From CBDCWO01 sp965223405 (lineage in GTDB: Bacteria; Bacteroidota; Bacteroidia; Chitinophagales; Saprospiraceae), in contig CBDCWO010000006.1 in assembly GCA_965223405.1 (NCBI GenBank), positions 3,286,001 through 3,350,000 on the forward strand: a DNA stretch of 64,000 nt, written 5' to 3'. Shown here in pieces: positions 1 through 9,440 of this stretch. The notes under the pieces were generated by a model that saw only the letters and a list, made by a program, of their open reading frames with translations, searched no databases and was not told the origin of the DNA. Each line of letters opens with the position of its first letter. The first letter of the stretch is position 1. The position numbers and the translations under genes were made by a program.

Positions 1-447
1 CAATAATAAAAACAAGACGATGAATGTGATATAAAGGGACAACTTCAAGTATTCGGTGATATTCCCTTGATTATGGATATTTCGGATTTCATCACCATCC
101 GGTTCTTGTCCAATTTGATCCAAAGGTGTGCCTGTAACTAAATCATAAATATGCAGACCGTAGTCTATTTCTTCCAAAAAGAATAGGCATGAGCCAATGA
201 TCACAGCCAAAAAGGTAACCCTGATCAGTTTAGCCGTAGACTTCTTATAAGCCTTAAGTGAAATATATATAATTGCAAGTATAACGGCTAACTGAAAATT
301 TTCGACTATGCCAAATTCCCTATTGAAATCCGGAGCCATGACAAATGACAGTCCAAAAATGTCAAAGAAATAAACACACATGAATGTGCCGATAATCAGA
401 GAGGGTAAGATCCAATAGTGAAAATGCGTTTTCAGTGACTGGTTCAT
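1..447 (-). CDS. Multi-pass membrane protein of unknown function, 3' end outside window
   Basis: An uninterrupted reading frame starts with ATG at 447 and runs off the left edge, giving 149 residues of an incomplete protein. I translated it directly from the reverse strand. It begins MNQSLKTHFHYWILP and shows hydrophobic segments near residues 12-33, 50-64, 75-92 and 131-149, so it is an inner-membrane protein with at least four spans. A polar loop with the acidic stretch EEIDYGLHIYD lies between spans three and four. I do not recognise a family. It is divergent from the Nramp gene at 740, with about 290 bp between the two starts. The reading frame is secure; the function is unknown. Confidence 0.6.
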   Translation of the reverse strand, partial: MNQSLKTHFHYWILPSLIIGTFMCVYFFDIFGLSFVMAPDFNREFGIVENFQLAVILAIIYISLKAYKKSTAKLIRVTFLAVIIGSCLFFLEEIDYGLHIYDLVTGTPLDQIGQEPDGDEIRNIHNQGNITEYLKLSLYITFIVLFLLL

Positions 448-739
448 TGACTCTTGGTTTCCTGAGTTTTTCGATCCGGAAAATTAACTAATTCTAAAGA
501 TTTTGCCTCAGATATGGATTATCCATATTAACTATCGATTAAATGCTCTTGAATGTTCATTATTTTTTCAGGAATTCTGATTTTATGTTGATGTACCGAT
601 CATTCAAAGCTAAAACCAAATTATATTTTACCGGTGATTTTGATGTTAGCTTTTCGGAGTCCCCTCACTAGTTAACCAAGTTAAAATAATCGAAACTTGA
701 GTTATTACTTCTATCTTAAGCACCTAAAAGAGACTTTAA

Positions 740-2098
740 ATGTCCACGAAATTGTCGAATCCATATCAACTTTCAGCGGATCAAGTCAAAGAACCACCGG
801 TGACTTTGAGAGGGAAGTTGCGGTTTCTTGGACCAGGATTTATCCTATCGGCTTCAATAGTTGGCTCCGGGGAACTTATTGCTACCACTACATTAGGAGC
901 TAAAGCGGGATTCATTACGCTATGGATTATATTAGTAAGCTGCGTAGTAAAGGTGGCTTTACAGCTTGAATTTGGAAAACATGCTATTCTGTATGGAGAG
1001 ACTGCCATTGCTTCATTTAACAAGTTGCCCGGACCAAGATTCGGGAAAGGCCACTGGACAATTTGGACCATATTATTACTAATGGTCGTTAAATTTACCC
1101 AGTTGGGTGGAATCATTGGTGGAGTGGCCATCACGGCAAACATTACCTTCCCACAGCTATCTGTTACGCAATGGGCCATTATCGTGGCCATTGGGGTAGC
1201 GCTTTTGGTTTACAAGGGATATTACCGATTTATTGAAAAGGTTTCGGTAACCATGATCGGATTGTTTGCGATCCTAACTTTTGCTTCGCTTTATTTTCTT
1301 CAATTCACAACTTTTGCGCTTACTTTTGAAAATATAATTTCCGGACTCACCTTTCAATTACCTGCTTCCTCCGTTTTTGTTGCAATTGGAGCTTTTGGTA
1401 TTACCGGGGTTGGGGGTGATGAAATAATTCACTATACGTATTGGTGTATGGAAAAAGGTTATGCTCAATATACCGGACCCCGGGAAGACAGTGAGGCATG
1501 GCGAAATCGAGCCAAAGGCTGGATTCGTGTAATGCATCTGGATGCACTTATCGCCATGGTGGTATATACCGTGATGACGTGTGCTTTTTATCTTTTGGGT
1601 GCAGCAGTTCTCAACCAATTGGGAGAGGTCCCGGAAGGGTTTGGAATGATCGAATCGCTTTCAGCAATTTATACGGAAACATTGGGTGGCGGAGCAAAGT
1701 CGATATTCTTAATTGGAGCCTTTGTAGTATTATTTTCTACACTTTTTGCAGCCTTGGCAGCATGGACCAGACAGTATACCGATATTTTTTCTCAAGTCGG
1801 ATGGATTGATTTCCTGGATCGAGAACAAAGAGCTCGGCTAATCATGATCCTGTCCTGGATATTCCCGTTAATTTGGTTGATGTTATTTCTTTTCGTAAAG
1901 CTACCGGTGATGATGGTGGTCTTTGGTGGAGTAATCACATCCATCATTCTGATATTGATAATTTACGGAGCGCTTGACTTTCGCTATCGCCAGACGCCAA
2001 AATCCTTTCTACCGGCGCCTGGATATGACGTAGCCTTGTGGATCAGTTTGCTTGTTATCCTTGCCATTGCCATATATGGTGTCATTAAGCTGATGTAA
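740..2098 (+). CDS. Nramp-family transporter lacking the canonical metal-binding motifs
   Basis: A 452-residue protein with about eleven hydrophobic segments, the usual length for Nramp/MntH transporters, starting at ATG 740. Nramp proteins move divalent metal ions across the inner membrane with protons. Family resemblance is clearest in TM1 (LGPGFILSASIVGSGE), in TM6 (AFGITGVGGDEI) and in the later GAFVVLFSTLF segment. In canonical members TM1 carries DPGN and TM6 carries a Met-Pro-His motif that together bind the metal. Here DPGN is replaced by a sequence without that Asp and Asn, and the TM6 Met is absent, with acidic residues (GDE) present instead. The protein therefore belongs to a divergent clade whose substrate I cannot predict. 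It has a stand-alone location, convergent with the ThDP-enzyme gene at 2514. Confidence 0.8.
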   Translation: MSTKLSNPYQLSADQVKEPPVTLRGKLRFLGPGFILSASIVGSGELIATTTLGAKAGFITLWIILVSCVVKVALQLEFGKHAILYGETAIASFNKLPGPRFGKGHWTIWTILLLMVVKFTQLGGIIGGVAITANITFPQLSVTQWAIIVAIGVALLVYKGYYRFIEKVSVTMIGLFAILTFASLYFLQFTTFALTFENIISGLTFQLPASSVFVAIGAFGITGVGGDEIIHYTYWCMEKGYAQYTGPREDSEAWRNRAKGWIRVMHLDALIAMVVYTVMTCAFYLLGAAVLNQLGEVPEGFGMIESLSAIYTETLGGGAKSIFLIGAFVVLFSTLFAALAAWTRQYTDIFSQVGWIDFLDREQRARLIMILSWIFPLIWLMLFLFVKLPVMMVVFGGVITSIILILIIYGALDFRYRQTPKSFLPAPGYDVALWISLLVILAIAIYGVIKLM

Positions 2099-2513
2099 GC
2101 CCTAAGCAGGATGGAAGCCAGATCCTCTAAAGTAAATACAATGGCTTATTCTTGTTTTGTCCTCTTTTAGGTATGGTCAAATTATCAATTACGAAACTAC
2201 GAATTACGAATCTCTGTTGACTCATAACTTACAACGCAGTTGTTGATTTGTTGGATTTGCTAATTTGCCAATTTGTCGGGGTATTCTTCTTTATCTTCAG
2301 ATTAGGAAGATTTATCCACAGTTCCACCTACCTACGCATTGCTACGGCAGGCAAAGCCTGCCTTTGCCCGAGCTATGGCAGGCAAAGCAGTTACACAATT
2401 CCACATATAGTTGAAAACGGGCAACCTTATTTAGGCATTATCACACCTTCTCACTACTCATTACAAAATGCTGACAGCGAAGCTCGTCAGTACACTACTC
2501 ATAACTTACCCAA
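2099..2513. other. Convergent intergenic spacer with low-complexity and REP-like sequence
   Basis: About 415 bp between two convergent genes. It holds direct near-repeats of an aattacgaa type around 2180-2215 and the REP-like palindrome listed separately. A single DnaA-box-like TTATCCACA lies at 2312-2320. I see no gene. A frame at 2248-2631 is open but has no recognisable protein features. Confidence 0.55.
2346..2388. repeat. REP-like palindromic extragenic repeat
   Basis: Positions 2346-2362 form a perfect palindrome GGCAGGC-aaa-GCCTGCC. The 12 bases GGCAGGCAAAGC at 2346-2357 recur as a direct copy at 2377-2388. The local GC content is clearly above that of the surrounding AT-rich spacer. 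It lies between two convergent genes, a usual site for repetitive extragenic palindromes. Whether it is multicopy in the genome cannot be judged from one window. Confidence 0.5.
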
Positions 2514-4250
2514 TTACCCGAAAGTATGTCTCTTAAGAGCTCGCGATAAAAATCTTATTTTTTCCTTTAATGGAAATCGTTTTAGATTGGTGGTTATCAC
2601 ACCTTTAGTAAGCATCGTTTTTTTGGAATAATCAATATTCACATCTATAATTACGGGTTTTCCTTCAGCAGAAACACGTAGAGCTTCTTGAATTTTTTCA
2701 TCGATTTGGGAATCATTCTGCATACTTATAAAATGGGCTCCAACGGCAATAGCTACTCCTTCAACCTTAAGATCGCCAATGACTGAACAAGTTTTATGTT
2801 TTAAGGGAACGGCTTGAAACTGAGATATTTGTCCTAATTCGCCATCATGAAATACAAAAACCATCGGTGCGATGTGATTGGCTGTTGCGGTAATCAGCTC
2901 CATGCAAGTCATCATGAATCCTCCATCACCAACAATGGCCAGTACTTCGGCTTCCGGATTGGCCAGTTTGGTGGCGATTGCGGCAGGAACACCATATCCC
3001 ATACAGTTAAAATCGGTAGGTGAAATAAAATGTCGAGCTTGATTAACCTTAAATAATTCGGCAGCCAGAAAAGTATGTTTTCCATCGTCAACGACCATCA
3101 TTGCATCCTCTGCAGTCAATCTTTGCAATGACTTAAAGAAATGTCCAGGTGATACTTTTTCGGGATTTTCTTTGGTAAGCCAACCTTGGAAATATTTTTT
3201 TTCATCTTTAGCTATATGGTTTGCCAAGGTTTGTAAATTCCTAGTGCACTCCCAATTTCGCTTTTCCAATTCTTCATATATAGCCTGCAATGCCTCCTTT
3301 GCATCCGCTTCTATCGATAACACGGTTTGATAATTGGCATTAAATACTTCAGGATTGATATCTACATGAATTAAGTTTTTGGGATCTTTAATACCATAAC
3401 TTCCGGTTCCTAACTCTGAAAACCGGACACCCACCGCTAGCATGGCATCGGATTTTGAAAAAGCATTTTGGGAGGCCGGTTTGGCCGATGCCCCAAATCC
3501 AACTCCGGTACATAGTGGGTGGCTATTTGGAAAAGCACTTTTTCCTTGTAATGATGTAGCAACCGGAGCAACTATTTTTTCAGCAATTTTCACCGAGTAG
3601 TCCAAGGCGCCAACTGCTCCCCATCCTACATACATCGTTGGATTCTTTGCTGCCAACAGCAGATCTACTGCTTTCTTTATTTTTTGATGGTCGATAGCAG
3701 GATTTGAAAGTGGTGGGGCAGGTGTGGGAAGTTCTTCTATCTTTCCTTTGAACAATTGCAGATTTGCGGATATTTCTACAAATACTGGCCCCGGCTCTCC
3801 ACTGATAGCTATCTGATGAGCCTGGTAGATAGTAGGGACGATCTCTGCATGGGTTTCAACAAGGTAAGCTGCCTTGGTTACAGCTTGGACTAGTTTCAAT
3901 TGGTCGAGAGCATGTAATTGATAGGCTCTTCCGGAATCTCTGCGGATTCCTCCTGATATAATCAGGCTGGGAATTCCATCTAAATAAGATTCTCCGATAC
4001 CACTCATAGCGTGAGTCGTACCGGCGGCCGGAACTATTACACAGCACCCTATGCTGTCACCAGTTCTGGAGATGGCATCAGCCATGAATGAGGCACCTCC
4101 TTCATGGGTAACCAATATTGGGGTTATCAATTCACTTTGGTTCAATTCATCATAGATTTCGGTATTATGAACTCCCGGGATTCCAAAGGTATATTTTACC
4201 CCAATTTGCTCTAAGGCAAATCTGACCAGATAAGCGCCTGTTTTATTCAT
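2514..4250 (-). CDS. Thiamine pyrophosphate-dependent enzyme, acetolactate synthase-like
   Basis: A 578-residue protein of the ThDP-dependent decarboxylase/acetolactate synthase superfamily, with the three usual domains. The N-terminal PYR domain contains VTHEGGASFMADA near residue 50, where the Glu is the conserved cofactor-activating residue. The middle domain runs roughly from 190 to 330. The C-terminal PP domain carries the diphosphate and Mg-binding signature IVGDGGFMMT near residue 437 and a FHDGELGQ segment about 25 residues later in place of the usual NN. Such enzymes cleave or join 2-oxo acids through a ThDP adduct. It follows the flavoprotein gene at 4310 on the same strand with 59 bp between, so the two probably form an operon. 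The exact substrate is not visible; benzoylformate decarboxylase-like or oxalyl-CoA decarboxylase-like roles are also possible. Confidence 0.8.
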   Translation of the reverse strand: MNKTGAYLVRFALEQIGVKYTFGIPGVHNTEIYDELNQSELITPILVTHEGGASFMADAISRTGDSIGCCVIVPAAGTTHAMSGIGESYLDGIPSLIISGGIRRDSGRAYQLHALDQLKLVQAVTKAAYLVETHAEIVPTIYQAHQIAISGEPGPVFVEISANLQLFKGKIEELPTPAPPLSNPAIDHQKIKKAVDLLLAAKNPTMYVGWGAVGALDYSVKIAEKIVAPVATSLQGKSAFPNSHPLCTGVGFGASAKPASQNAFSKSDAMLAVGVRFSELGTGSYGIKDPKNLIHVDINPEVFNANYQTVLSIEADAKEALQAIYEELEKRNWECTRNLQTLANHIAKDEKKYFQGWLTKENPEKVSPGHFFKSLQRLTAEDAMMVVDDGKHTFLAAELFKVNQARHFISPTDFNCMGYGVPAAIATKLANPEAEVLAIVGDGGFMMTCMELITATANHIAPMVFVFHDGELGQISQFQAVPLKHKTCSVIGDLKVEGVAIAVGAHFISMQNDSQIDEKIQEALRVSAEGKPVIIDVNIDYSKKTMLTKGVITTNLKRFPLKEKIRFLSRALKRHTFG

Positions 4251-4309
4251 TTTTATGACATTTTATGAAAATGGTTGCTCTTTTAACGGGTATGAAATAT
4301 TTCATCTTA

Positions 4310-5950
4310 TCATTTAATAGTTGTTCCTGCAATATCTGCAGCTGCAATGCGTGCGGTCAGGATACATCCTCCCAAAAAGGTACCTTCCAAAGAGCCGATG
4401 CCATGCATCCCACCGCCACCAAACCCTGCACATTCACCCACAGCGTATAATCCCGGTATAACCTCTTGATTCCCCAAAGTAGGTTTGGTCAATACCCTGC
4501 TTTGCAAATCGGTCTGTATTCCTCCTAGTGTTTTTCTACTTAAGATAAACTCTCGGATCGCAATTAACGGCATCCCTTTCGGATCTAATATTTTCTGATT
4601 TTTACAAGTCCTCGACCGATCTCCTCTGTATTGTCGGGCATGATGGATGCGCCGGATTTGTTCATCATTTTGATATTTTGTAGGCCGACCAATCATTTCA
4701 TCATAGGAATGTACTGCTTGTTCCACATTTTCAAGTTTAACGTCATCTGCCTTTTGTAAGGCGTTCATTTTGTCCACTAGGTCAGCAATCGAAGTGGCCG
4801 TCACAAAATCGACACAATGGTCGATCATATCGCGTACCAGGGTCTTGTTTCCTAGAAGTATAGTCTTTAGGAATTTAAACATTTTTTTGTCCCGAATTGC
4901 CGGATTGAATTCCGATCCGGAAATGGCAAATTCCTTGGTTGCAATTTTCATATTTAATATTTGCCATGAATATTTTTTCTCTTGCTGGCAAATGATTTTT
5001 ACGATTTGCCTGGTATCGTACCCGGTTACTAAAGGCTTTGGTCCGAACCTTTTTCCCATATAATCCAGCCATAGTGCGGATTTACAAGGAACTAAGCTTA
5101 AGCCATGATTCGGATATCTCGGTCTGGGATGATGGATGCCGGCAGGATAATGCCAACTTTTGTCCAGGTGGGTGAGGTTTCCATTAATGGTGGCCACGGC
5201 ATCATGAAGGGTTCCGTCGGCCAAGTCAGACGATCCGTTAAGTATTTTTTCAGGTGGTGTGCCCCAAGGTTTGTACCAATTTTGTTTTACCCTTTCAATA
5301 TTTCCTCCCATGCCTCCTGAGGCAATGACTGTGCAAGGTGCATATGCTTCAAATTCTTCGGAAGGTTCTGTTTCAGTGATGCCATGTACACCGACTATCT
5401 GTTTATTTTGTATTAGGATTTCATCCACCTTGTGATCAAAGACAATTTGCAGGTGACTGTCGGCTTTGGGGTGATTGAGCAAATGGCCAATCAAAGTCTT
5501 GGTCAGACCATAGCCTGTTCCCCAAACAATGTGAAATCTTGGGTACGAGTTCCCAGGTTGATATTGTCCCCGTTCTACCCAGTGGACTACCGGAAAAAAC
5601 TTAACTTGATATTCTTTAAGATATCTGTAGACAAGTGGTGTGCACAGGTGCACATATTGTTGCGCCCACTTTTTGGGAAGCACATCCTGATTGTCGAATT
5701 TTGCTACCGCATGCCAATCACTTAAAGCCAGGTCTATCGAATCTTTGATTCCAAATCTTCGTTGTTCAGGTGTATTTACAAAAAAAATACCTCCAAAGGA
5801 TCTAATGGCCAATCCTCCGAAAGATTCCTCAGATCCTCTTTCAATCAGGATTACCTTTTTTCCATAGTTAAGTAACTCAAAGCAAGTCACAATACCGGCG
5901 ATGCCTCCACCGACAACTATTATTTCAGACTGGTAATTCCGTTTAGCCAT
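4310..5950 (-). CDS. FAD-binding dehydrogenase, fumarate reductase/ketosteroid dehydrogenase-like
   Basis: A 546-residue flavoprotein of the FAD_binding_2 family. The N-terminal Rossmann motif IVVGGGIAGIVTCFELLNYG is followed by IERG, which normally contacts the FAD ribose. The C-terminus has the family's second FAD motif, IPGLYAVGECAGFGGGGMHG, then GSLEGTFLGGCILTARIAA. Proteins of this group oxidise or reduce carbon-carbon bonds next to a carbonyl, as in fumarate reductase or 3-ketosteroid delta-1-dehydrogenase. There is no obvious signal peptide, so it should be cytoplasmic. It is the first gene of a probable two-gene operon with the ThDP enzyme. The pairing suggests a small catabolic pathway for a keto acid or similar compound, but I cannot name the substrate. 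Confidence 0.8.
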   Translation of the reverse strand: MAKRNYQSEIIVVGGGIAGIVTCFELLNYGKKVILIERGSEESFGGLAIRSFGGIFFVNTPEQRRFGIKDSIDLALSDWHAVAKFDNQDVLPKKWAQQYVHLCTPLVYRYLKEYQVKFFPVVHWVERGQYQPGNSYPRFHIVWGTGYGLTKTLIGHLLNHPKADSHLQIVFDHKVDEILIQNKQIVGVHGITETEPSEEFEAYAPCTVIASGGMGGNIERVKQNWYKPWGTPPEKILNGSSDLADGTLHDAVATINGNLTHLDKSWHYPAGIHHPRPRYPNHGLSLVPCKSALWLDYMGKRFGPKPLVTGYDTRQIVKIICQQEKKYSWQILNMKIATKEFAISGSEFNPAIRDKKMFKFLKTILLGNKTLVRDMIDHCVDFVTATSIADLVDKMNALQKADDVKLENVEQAVHSYDEMIGRPTKYQNDEQIRRIHHARQYRGDRSRTCKNQKILDPKGMPLIAIREFILSRKTLGGIQTDLQSRVLTKPTLGNQEVIPGLYAVGECAGFGGGGMHGIGSLEGTFLGGCILTARIAAADIAGTTIK

Positions 5951-6510
5951 TATTGGTGGTTTTGTTCTTGATTATTAGTCCATAAAAGATCCAAAATCTT
6001 TACGTATATTCCATATTACAGATTTATCAATATACACAAAAGAACTTTACCTATTTATTTCTGGATTCAGAATTATCTGAAGTCATTTACAAACTAGGTT
6101 GGTTTTAGTTTTAAGATATGTTTTAAAATGGCTTCAATTGTTGTAGTTTAGTTTTAACCAGAGACTGTTTTTCTTATTTTATTTTGAAAATTGTTTCTAA
6201 CCTCAGTTTGATTGAACTTTTATCCACAGTACTTTAGTAATCAACTCTATAAATTTGACGAAATATAGCCCTGCCTTACTAATAATCGATGTTGTAAACC
6301 CGGCTTTTAATGTAGTGAATTGAGAAAAAATTGGTTTGTCAACACGAATAAAAATATTCGCCATAACATTTTAGGTAAAGGAGCACGAGAGTTACTACAT
6401 TTGCAGTGTTTTTTTAATATTCCTTCAGTTGGAGTTTTTAGACTTATTCTGAAGTTTGCGATTTTGAAAAGTACGACATTCTTTTACTTTGGATAAACCA
6501 TTTCGTTGCT
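5951..6510. other. AT-rich divergent intergenic region
   Basis: About 560 bp between the divergent flavoprotein and mgtE genes. It contains a single DnaA-box-like TTATCCACA at 6220-6228 and a TACATTTG (-7 type) box at 6396-6403, about 108 bp before mgtE, without a convincing -33 TTG. I see no conserved Mg-sensing leader, no small gene and no repeat. Confidence 0.45.
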
Positions 6511-7887
6511 ATGAAATACGATTCTAATGGTGGGCAAACATACCACAAGTTGATTAAAAAATTGGCGAATGACCAAAAAACAGAAGCACTGAAGGGTTTG
6601 CTAAGTGATTTGGATCCGGTAGAAATTGCCAATAGTTTTTTACAGCTTAAGTTGAAGCACCAGTTAACGGTAATAGGATTATTGGATAAGGAAACCTTAT
6701 CCGAGGTTATGAGCAATATGCAAGAGTATGAGCCTTTGCTAGAAGTAATTGTGGGAAATTTAACTTCAAAACAATTGGGTAATATTATCGAGGAGATGGA
6801 TCGTGATGATGCTGCCGATATGATTTCGATGCTTACCGATGAAAAGGCAACCAAAGTCCTAAGTGAATTGCCTCAGGAAGATCGTGAGGAAATCACCAAT
6901 TTGCTGCAGTATGACGAAGAAAGTGCGGGTGGGATTATGGATCCACAGGTGGTAGTAGTTCGTAAGGAGTACTCGGTTAAACAAGCAGCGGCTGAAATCA
7001 AGTCATTTGTCCTCGAGAAAGAAGTTGATGAATTTTATGTTATCTATGTAATTGATGAATATGGTCATTTGATTGGAAGTGTTGGTTTGGCCCAGCTATT
7101 CCTGGCAGATCAAAAAACACTGGTGAAAGAGATTATGGATCCGGATGTGATAGCCGTCAATGTAGATGTTGACCAGGAGAAAGTAGCTCATCTGGCCAAA
7201 GAATATGATATGGTTACTGTCCCTGTAATTGATAAGCACCTCAAATTGGTAGGTCGGATTACCAGTGATGATTTGATGGATGTTCTAGAAGACGAATACC
7301 GGGAGGATTTGGGACAAATTGCTGGAACCGGTGACGAGGACGTACTCGAAACATCGCTGGTAAAAGCCAGTAGAGATCGTTTGCCTTGGTTAATATTGGG
7401 TCTTGCCGGAGGGTCGTTAGCAGCCTATGTAATGAGCGGTTATGAAAATGCCTTAAAGGCCGTCCCTGAGGTAGCATATTTTATTCCGGTAATAGTAGCA
7501 CTTGGCGGAAATATAGCTATTCAGTCTTCCTCACTAGTGGTTCGAGGCTTGGCGACCGGAGAATTAAGACCAGCGGATCTTGTCAATAGAACCTGGAAGG
7601 AAATTAGGGTCAGCATGTTAAATGGATTTATCTGTGCAATATTGTTATCGGGATTGGCATGGTTGATTACCGGACATTGGTTGATGGGAATAACTACAGC
7701 TGCGGCCTTGCTTATCGTGGTATTTTTGGCAGCCCTGGTCGGTACAGCAGTCCCGATGTTGCTAAAGAGGATGCAAATGGACCCGGCAATCGCGACTGGT
7801 CCATTTATTACCACGACTAATGACATTTTAGGGATAATTATCTACCTGGCCATCACCATTTCTGTATATAAAGTTTATGTGTTGTAA
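6511..7887 (+). CDS. mgtE: MgtE-type magnesium transporter
   Basis: A 458-residue protein matching MgtE in length and order of parts: an acidic N-terminal superhelical domain (residues about 1-130), a pair of CBS domains (about 140-255) and five transmembrane helices (about 285-458). The TM2 region contains PVIVALGGNIAIQSSSLVVR, the family's pore-forming signature. MgtE is a homodimeric Mg2+ channel in the inner membrane; in known members the N and CBS domains bind Mg2+ and close the pore when cytoplasmic Mg2+ is high. The CBS residues and the acidic patch EEMDRDDAADM are consistent with retained regulation. It stands alone, followed by a hairpin shared with the convergent gene downstream. 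Confidence 0.93.
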   Translation: MKYDSNGGQTYHKLIKKLANDQKTEALKGLLSDLDPVEIANSFLQLKLKHQLTVIGLLDKETLSEVMSNMQEYEPLLEVIVGNLTSKQLGNIIEEMDRDDAADMISMLTDEKATKVLSELPQEDREEITNLLQYDEESAGGIMDPQVVVVRKEYSVKQAAAEIKSFVLEKEVDEFYVIYVIDEYGHLIGSVGLAQLFLADQKTLVKEIMDPDVIAVNVDVDQEKVAHLAKEYDMVTVPVIDKHLKLVGRITSDDLMDVLEDEYREDLGQIAGTGDEDVLETSLVKASRDRLPWLILGLAGGSLAAYVMSGYENALKAVPEVAYFIPVIVALGGNIAIQSSSLVVRGLATGELRPADLVNRTWKEIRVSMLNGFICAILLSGLAWLITGHWLMGITTAAALLIVVFLAALVGTAVPMLLKRMQMDPAIATGPFITTTNDILGIIIYLAITISVYKVYVL

Positions 7888-7905
7888 TTCAACTTTGGTT
7901 TGTTA

Positions 7906-7930
7906 AGGAGGGAAGAGCCCTCCTAATTTT
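7906..7930. terminator. Hairpin terminator between convergent genes
   Basis: A 7-bp perfect stem AGGAGGG/CCCTCCT (7906-7912 and 7918-7924) with a 5-nt loop is followed by AATTTTT on the plus strand. It ends mgtE. The right arm covers the stop codon of the convergent gene at 7923. Confidence 0.7.
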
Positions 7931-8729
7931 TCAATAATTTTAAAGTCATAACTATTGGTAGATGGTCGGAAGCAACCGGCTCGTCCAGTACTTTTACATC
8001 GACGACTTCCCAGCCTGATGCAGGTCTGAATAATATATAATCTATTTGTCTTGTCGGATTCGTAGATCTGATCGTGTACAGTTTATTTCCTAGACTACAG
8101 TAAATCCAGCCCTTTGATTCTAATCTTTTTAAAGGTTCACTACTGGGAACCGCATTGAGATCTCCAGTCAGGACGGTCGGAAGATTTTGTTTATCTCCGA
8201 AAAATCCTTTTTCGATCACTTCAACAGCAGCCAGTCTTGCTTCCTCAGAGCCTATGGTCTTTAACCAATCAAAGTGAGTGTTGATAAATCTTATTTTGGT
8301 GCTTTCACCGAATACACTAGATAAATCTACATCTATTCCCATAACTTGATAGCGACTAGAACTTGCACTGGGTATGGAATAATTGTTAACCCATTCGAAT
8401 GGATATTTAGACAAAATAGCATCCCCATAGCCACTCATATTACCCAAAGACGGTCCAAAAACAAATTGCATTCCTGTCAACTCACCTAACTTGGCAGCCA
8501 TCGCCGAGTCTCCTATTTCCTGCAGACCCACCAGATCAGGACGTTGATCCATAATCACTTTGGCAATTCTCTGCAAATCTTTTTGATCATCCATGCCGAT
8601 TCCATAATGAATATTGTAACTCATTACTTTGATTTGCACATTTCCTTTGTCCTTTTGGAAAAATGAATACCTGGTAGCAATAATAACTACAATCAATACT
8701 AGAAACAGAGCCTTATTTTTGTTTATCAT
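7923..8729 (-). CDS. Endonuclease/exonuclease/phosphatase (EEP) family protein, membrane-anchored or exported
   Basis: A 268-residue EEP-fold protein. The conserved metal-site and catalytic motifs appear in order: SYNIHYG (Asn), LQEIG (Glu), the TGDLNA segment (Asp, Asn) and SDHLPI (Asp-His near the C-terminus). The N-terminus KNKALFLVLIVVIIA is a signal peptide or single membrane anchor, so it acts outside the cytoplasm, probably in the periplasm. The fold covers DNases, sphingomyelinases and other phosphodiesterases; the sequence alone does not tell which. The combination of export signal and INTHFDW motif resembles the many uncharacterised Bacteroidota homologues. It lies 60 bp downstream of the FISUMP lipoprotein gene on the same strand. 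Confidence 0.85.
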   Translation of the reverse strand: MINKNKALFLVLIVVIIATRYSFFQKDKGNVQIKVMSYNIHYGIGMDDQKDLQRIAKVIMDQRPDLVGLQEIGDSAMAAKLGELTGMQFVFGPSLGNMSGYGDAILSKYPFEWVNNYSIPSASSSRYQVMGIDVDLSSVFGESTKIRFINTHFDWLKTIGSEEARLAAVEVIEKGFFGDKQNLPTVLTGDLNAVPSSEPLKRLESKGWIYCSLGNKLYTIRSTNPTRQIDYILFRPASGWEVVDVKVLDEPVASDHLPIVMTLKLLKN

Positions 8730-8789
8730 GAATGAAGGAAAAATTAGATGAAATAATCAAGACTTAAGTCTTAATATTATTGCCTTTGA

Positions 8790-9440
8790 CTACTCATTTA
8801 AATCTCGGACACATCGGCAAGAATAACCGACTTCCTTATCTTGGTAATACCTGGAAAGTTGTCCTCCGGACAAGGTAGTAAATTCAAAACGCCAGGCATA
8901 TCCACTATTCCATTCGGTTCCTGTCCAGTAAAAACCACTGGTTTTACCTGCATAGTAAAATCCATCCGGTTTGCGATATCCTCCTGTCGTCGCTTCAAAC
9001 CCGGATAGCCCTCCAGAAAAGAGTTGTTCATAAGCTTGTCTTGGGTTACCTTCCCTTTTACTTCCATTGTTGAAACCACCAAACTCATTCGCTAATTGCT
9101 GCCATTCTTCATCGGTAGCCAGTCTCCATCCGGATCCCAGACCTGAACAGGCTTTTTGGGCCGATTTCCAACTATAAAGTCGACCGGTGGCTTTACAATT
9201 CACTTTATCTTCATAGCACCAGCCTACCGTACTATCGGATAAAATGTGCAGATTGTCAACCATCCACTGTAACTTACCAATAGTGAGGATACGATAATTT
9301 TGATTATCCCTGGGATCAGTTATCGACTCATATTCAATATCCACTTTCTGAGGTGCATCTGAACAGGCAGAGATTGCCAGCATAAAAATCACCAAAAATC
9401 CAAAAAGAGAAGTTAGAGGCATGTAATTCGTGTGTGTCAT
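8790..9440 (-). CDS. FISUMP-domain lipoprotein
   Basis: A 216-residue protein with a signal peptide ending in a lipobox (LAISAC, Cys near residue 26), so it should be lipid-anchored. The rest is one FISUMP domain, recognised from DNQNYRILTIGKLQWMVDNL, then GRLYSWKSAQKAC, GWRLATDEEW and the C-terminal GYSCRCVRD. This domain is common in secreted Bacteroidota and Fibrobacter proteins; its function is unknown. Four or more Cys pairs probably form disulfides. A second start, MPLTSLFG, six codons in, would give a more standard signal peptide. It precedes the EEP gene on the same strand. Confidence 0.82.
   Translation of the reverse strand: MTHTNYMPLTSLFGFLVIFMLAISACSDAPQKVDIEYESITDPRDNQNYRILTIGKLQWMVDNLHILSDSTVGWCYEDKVNCKATGRLYSWKSAQKACSGLGSGWRLATDEEWQQLANEFGGFNNGSKREGNPRQAYEQLFSGGLSGFEATTGGYRKPDGFYYAGKTSGFYWTGTEWNSGYAWRFEFTTLSGGQLSRYYQDKEVGYSCRCVRDLNE

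Noticed and set aside
6220..6228. DnaA-box-like TTATCCACA, also at 2312-2320 and inside yceD near 11750
   Set aside because: Single, widely spaced copies, not a cluster; no dnaA or dnaN gene and no AT-rich unwinding element beside them. Not an origin.
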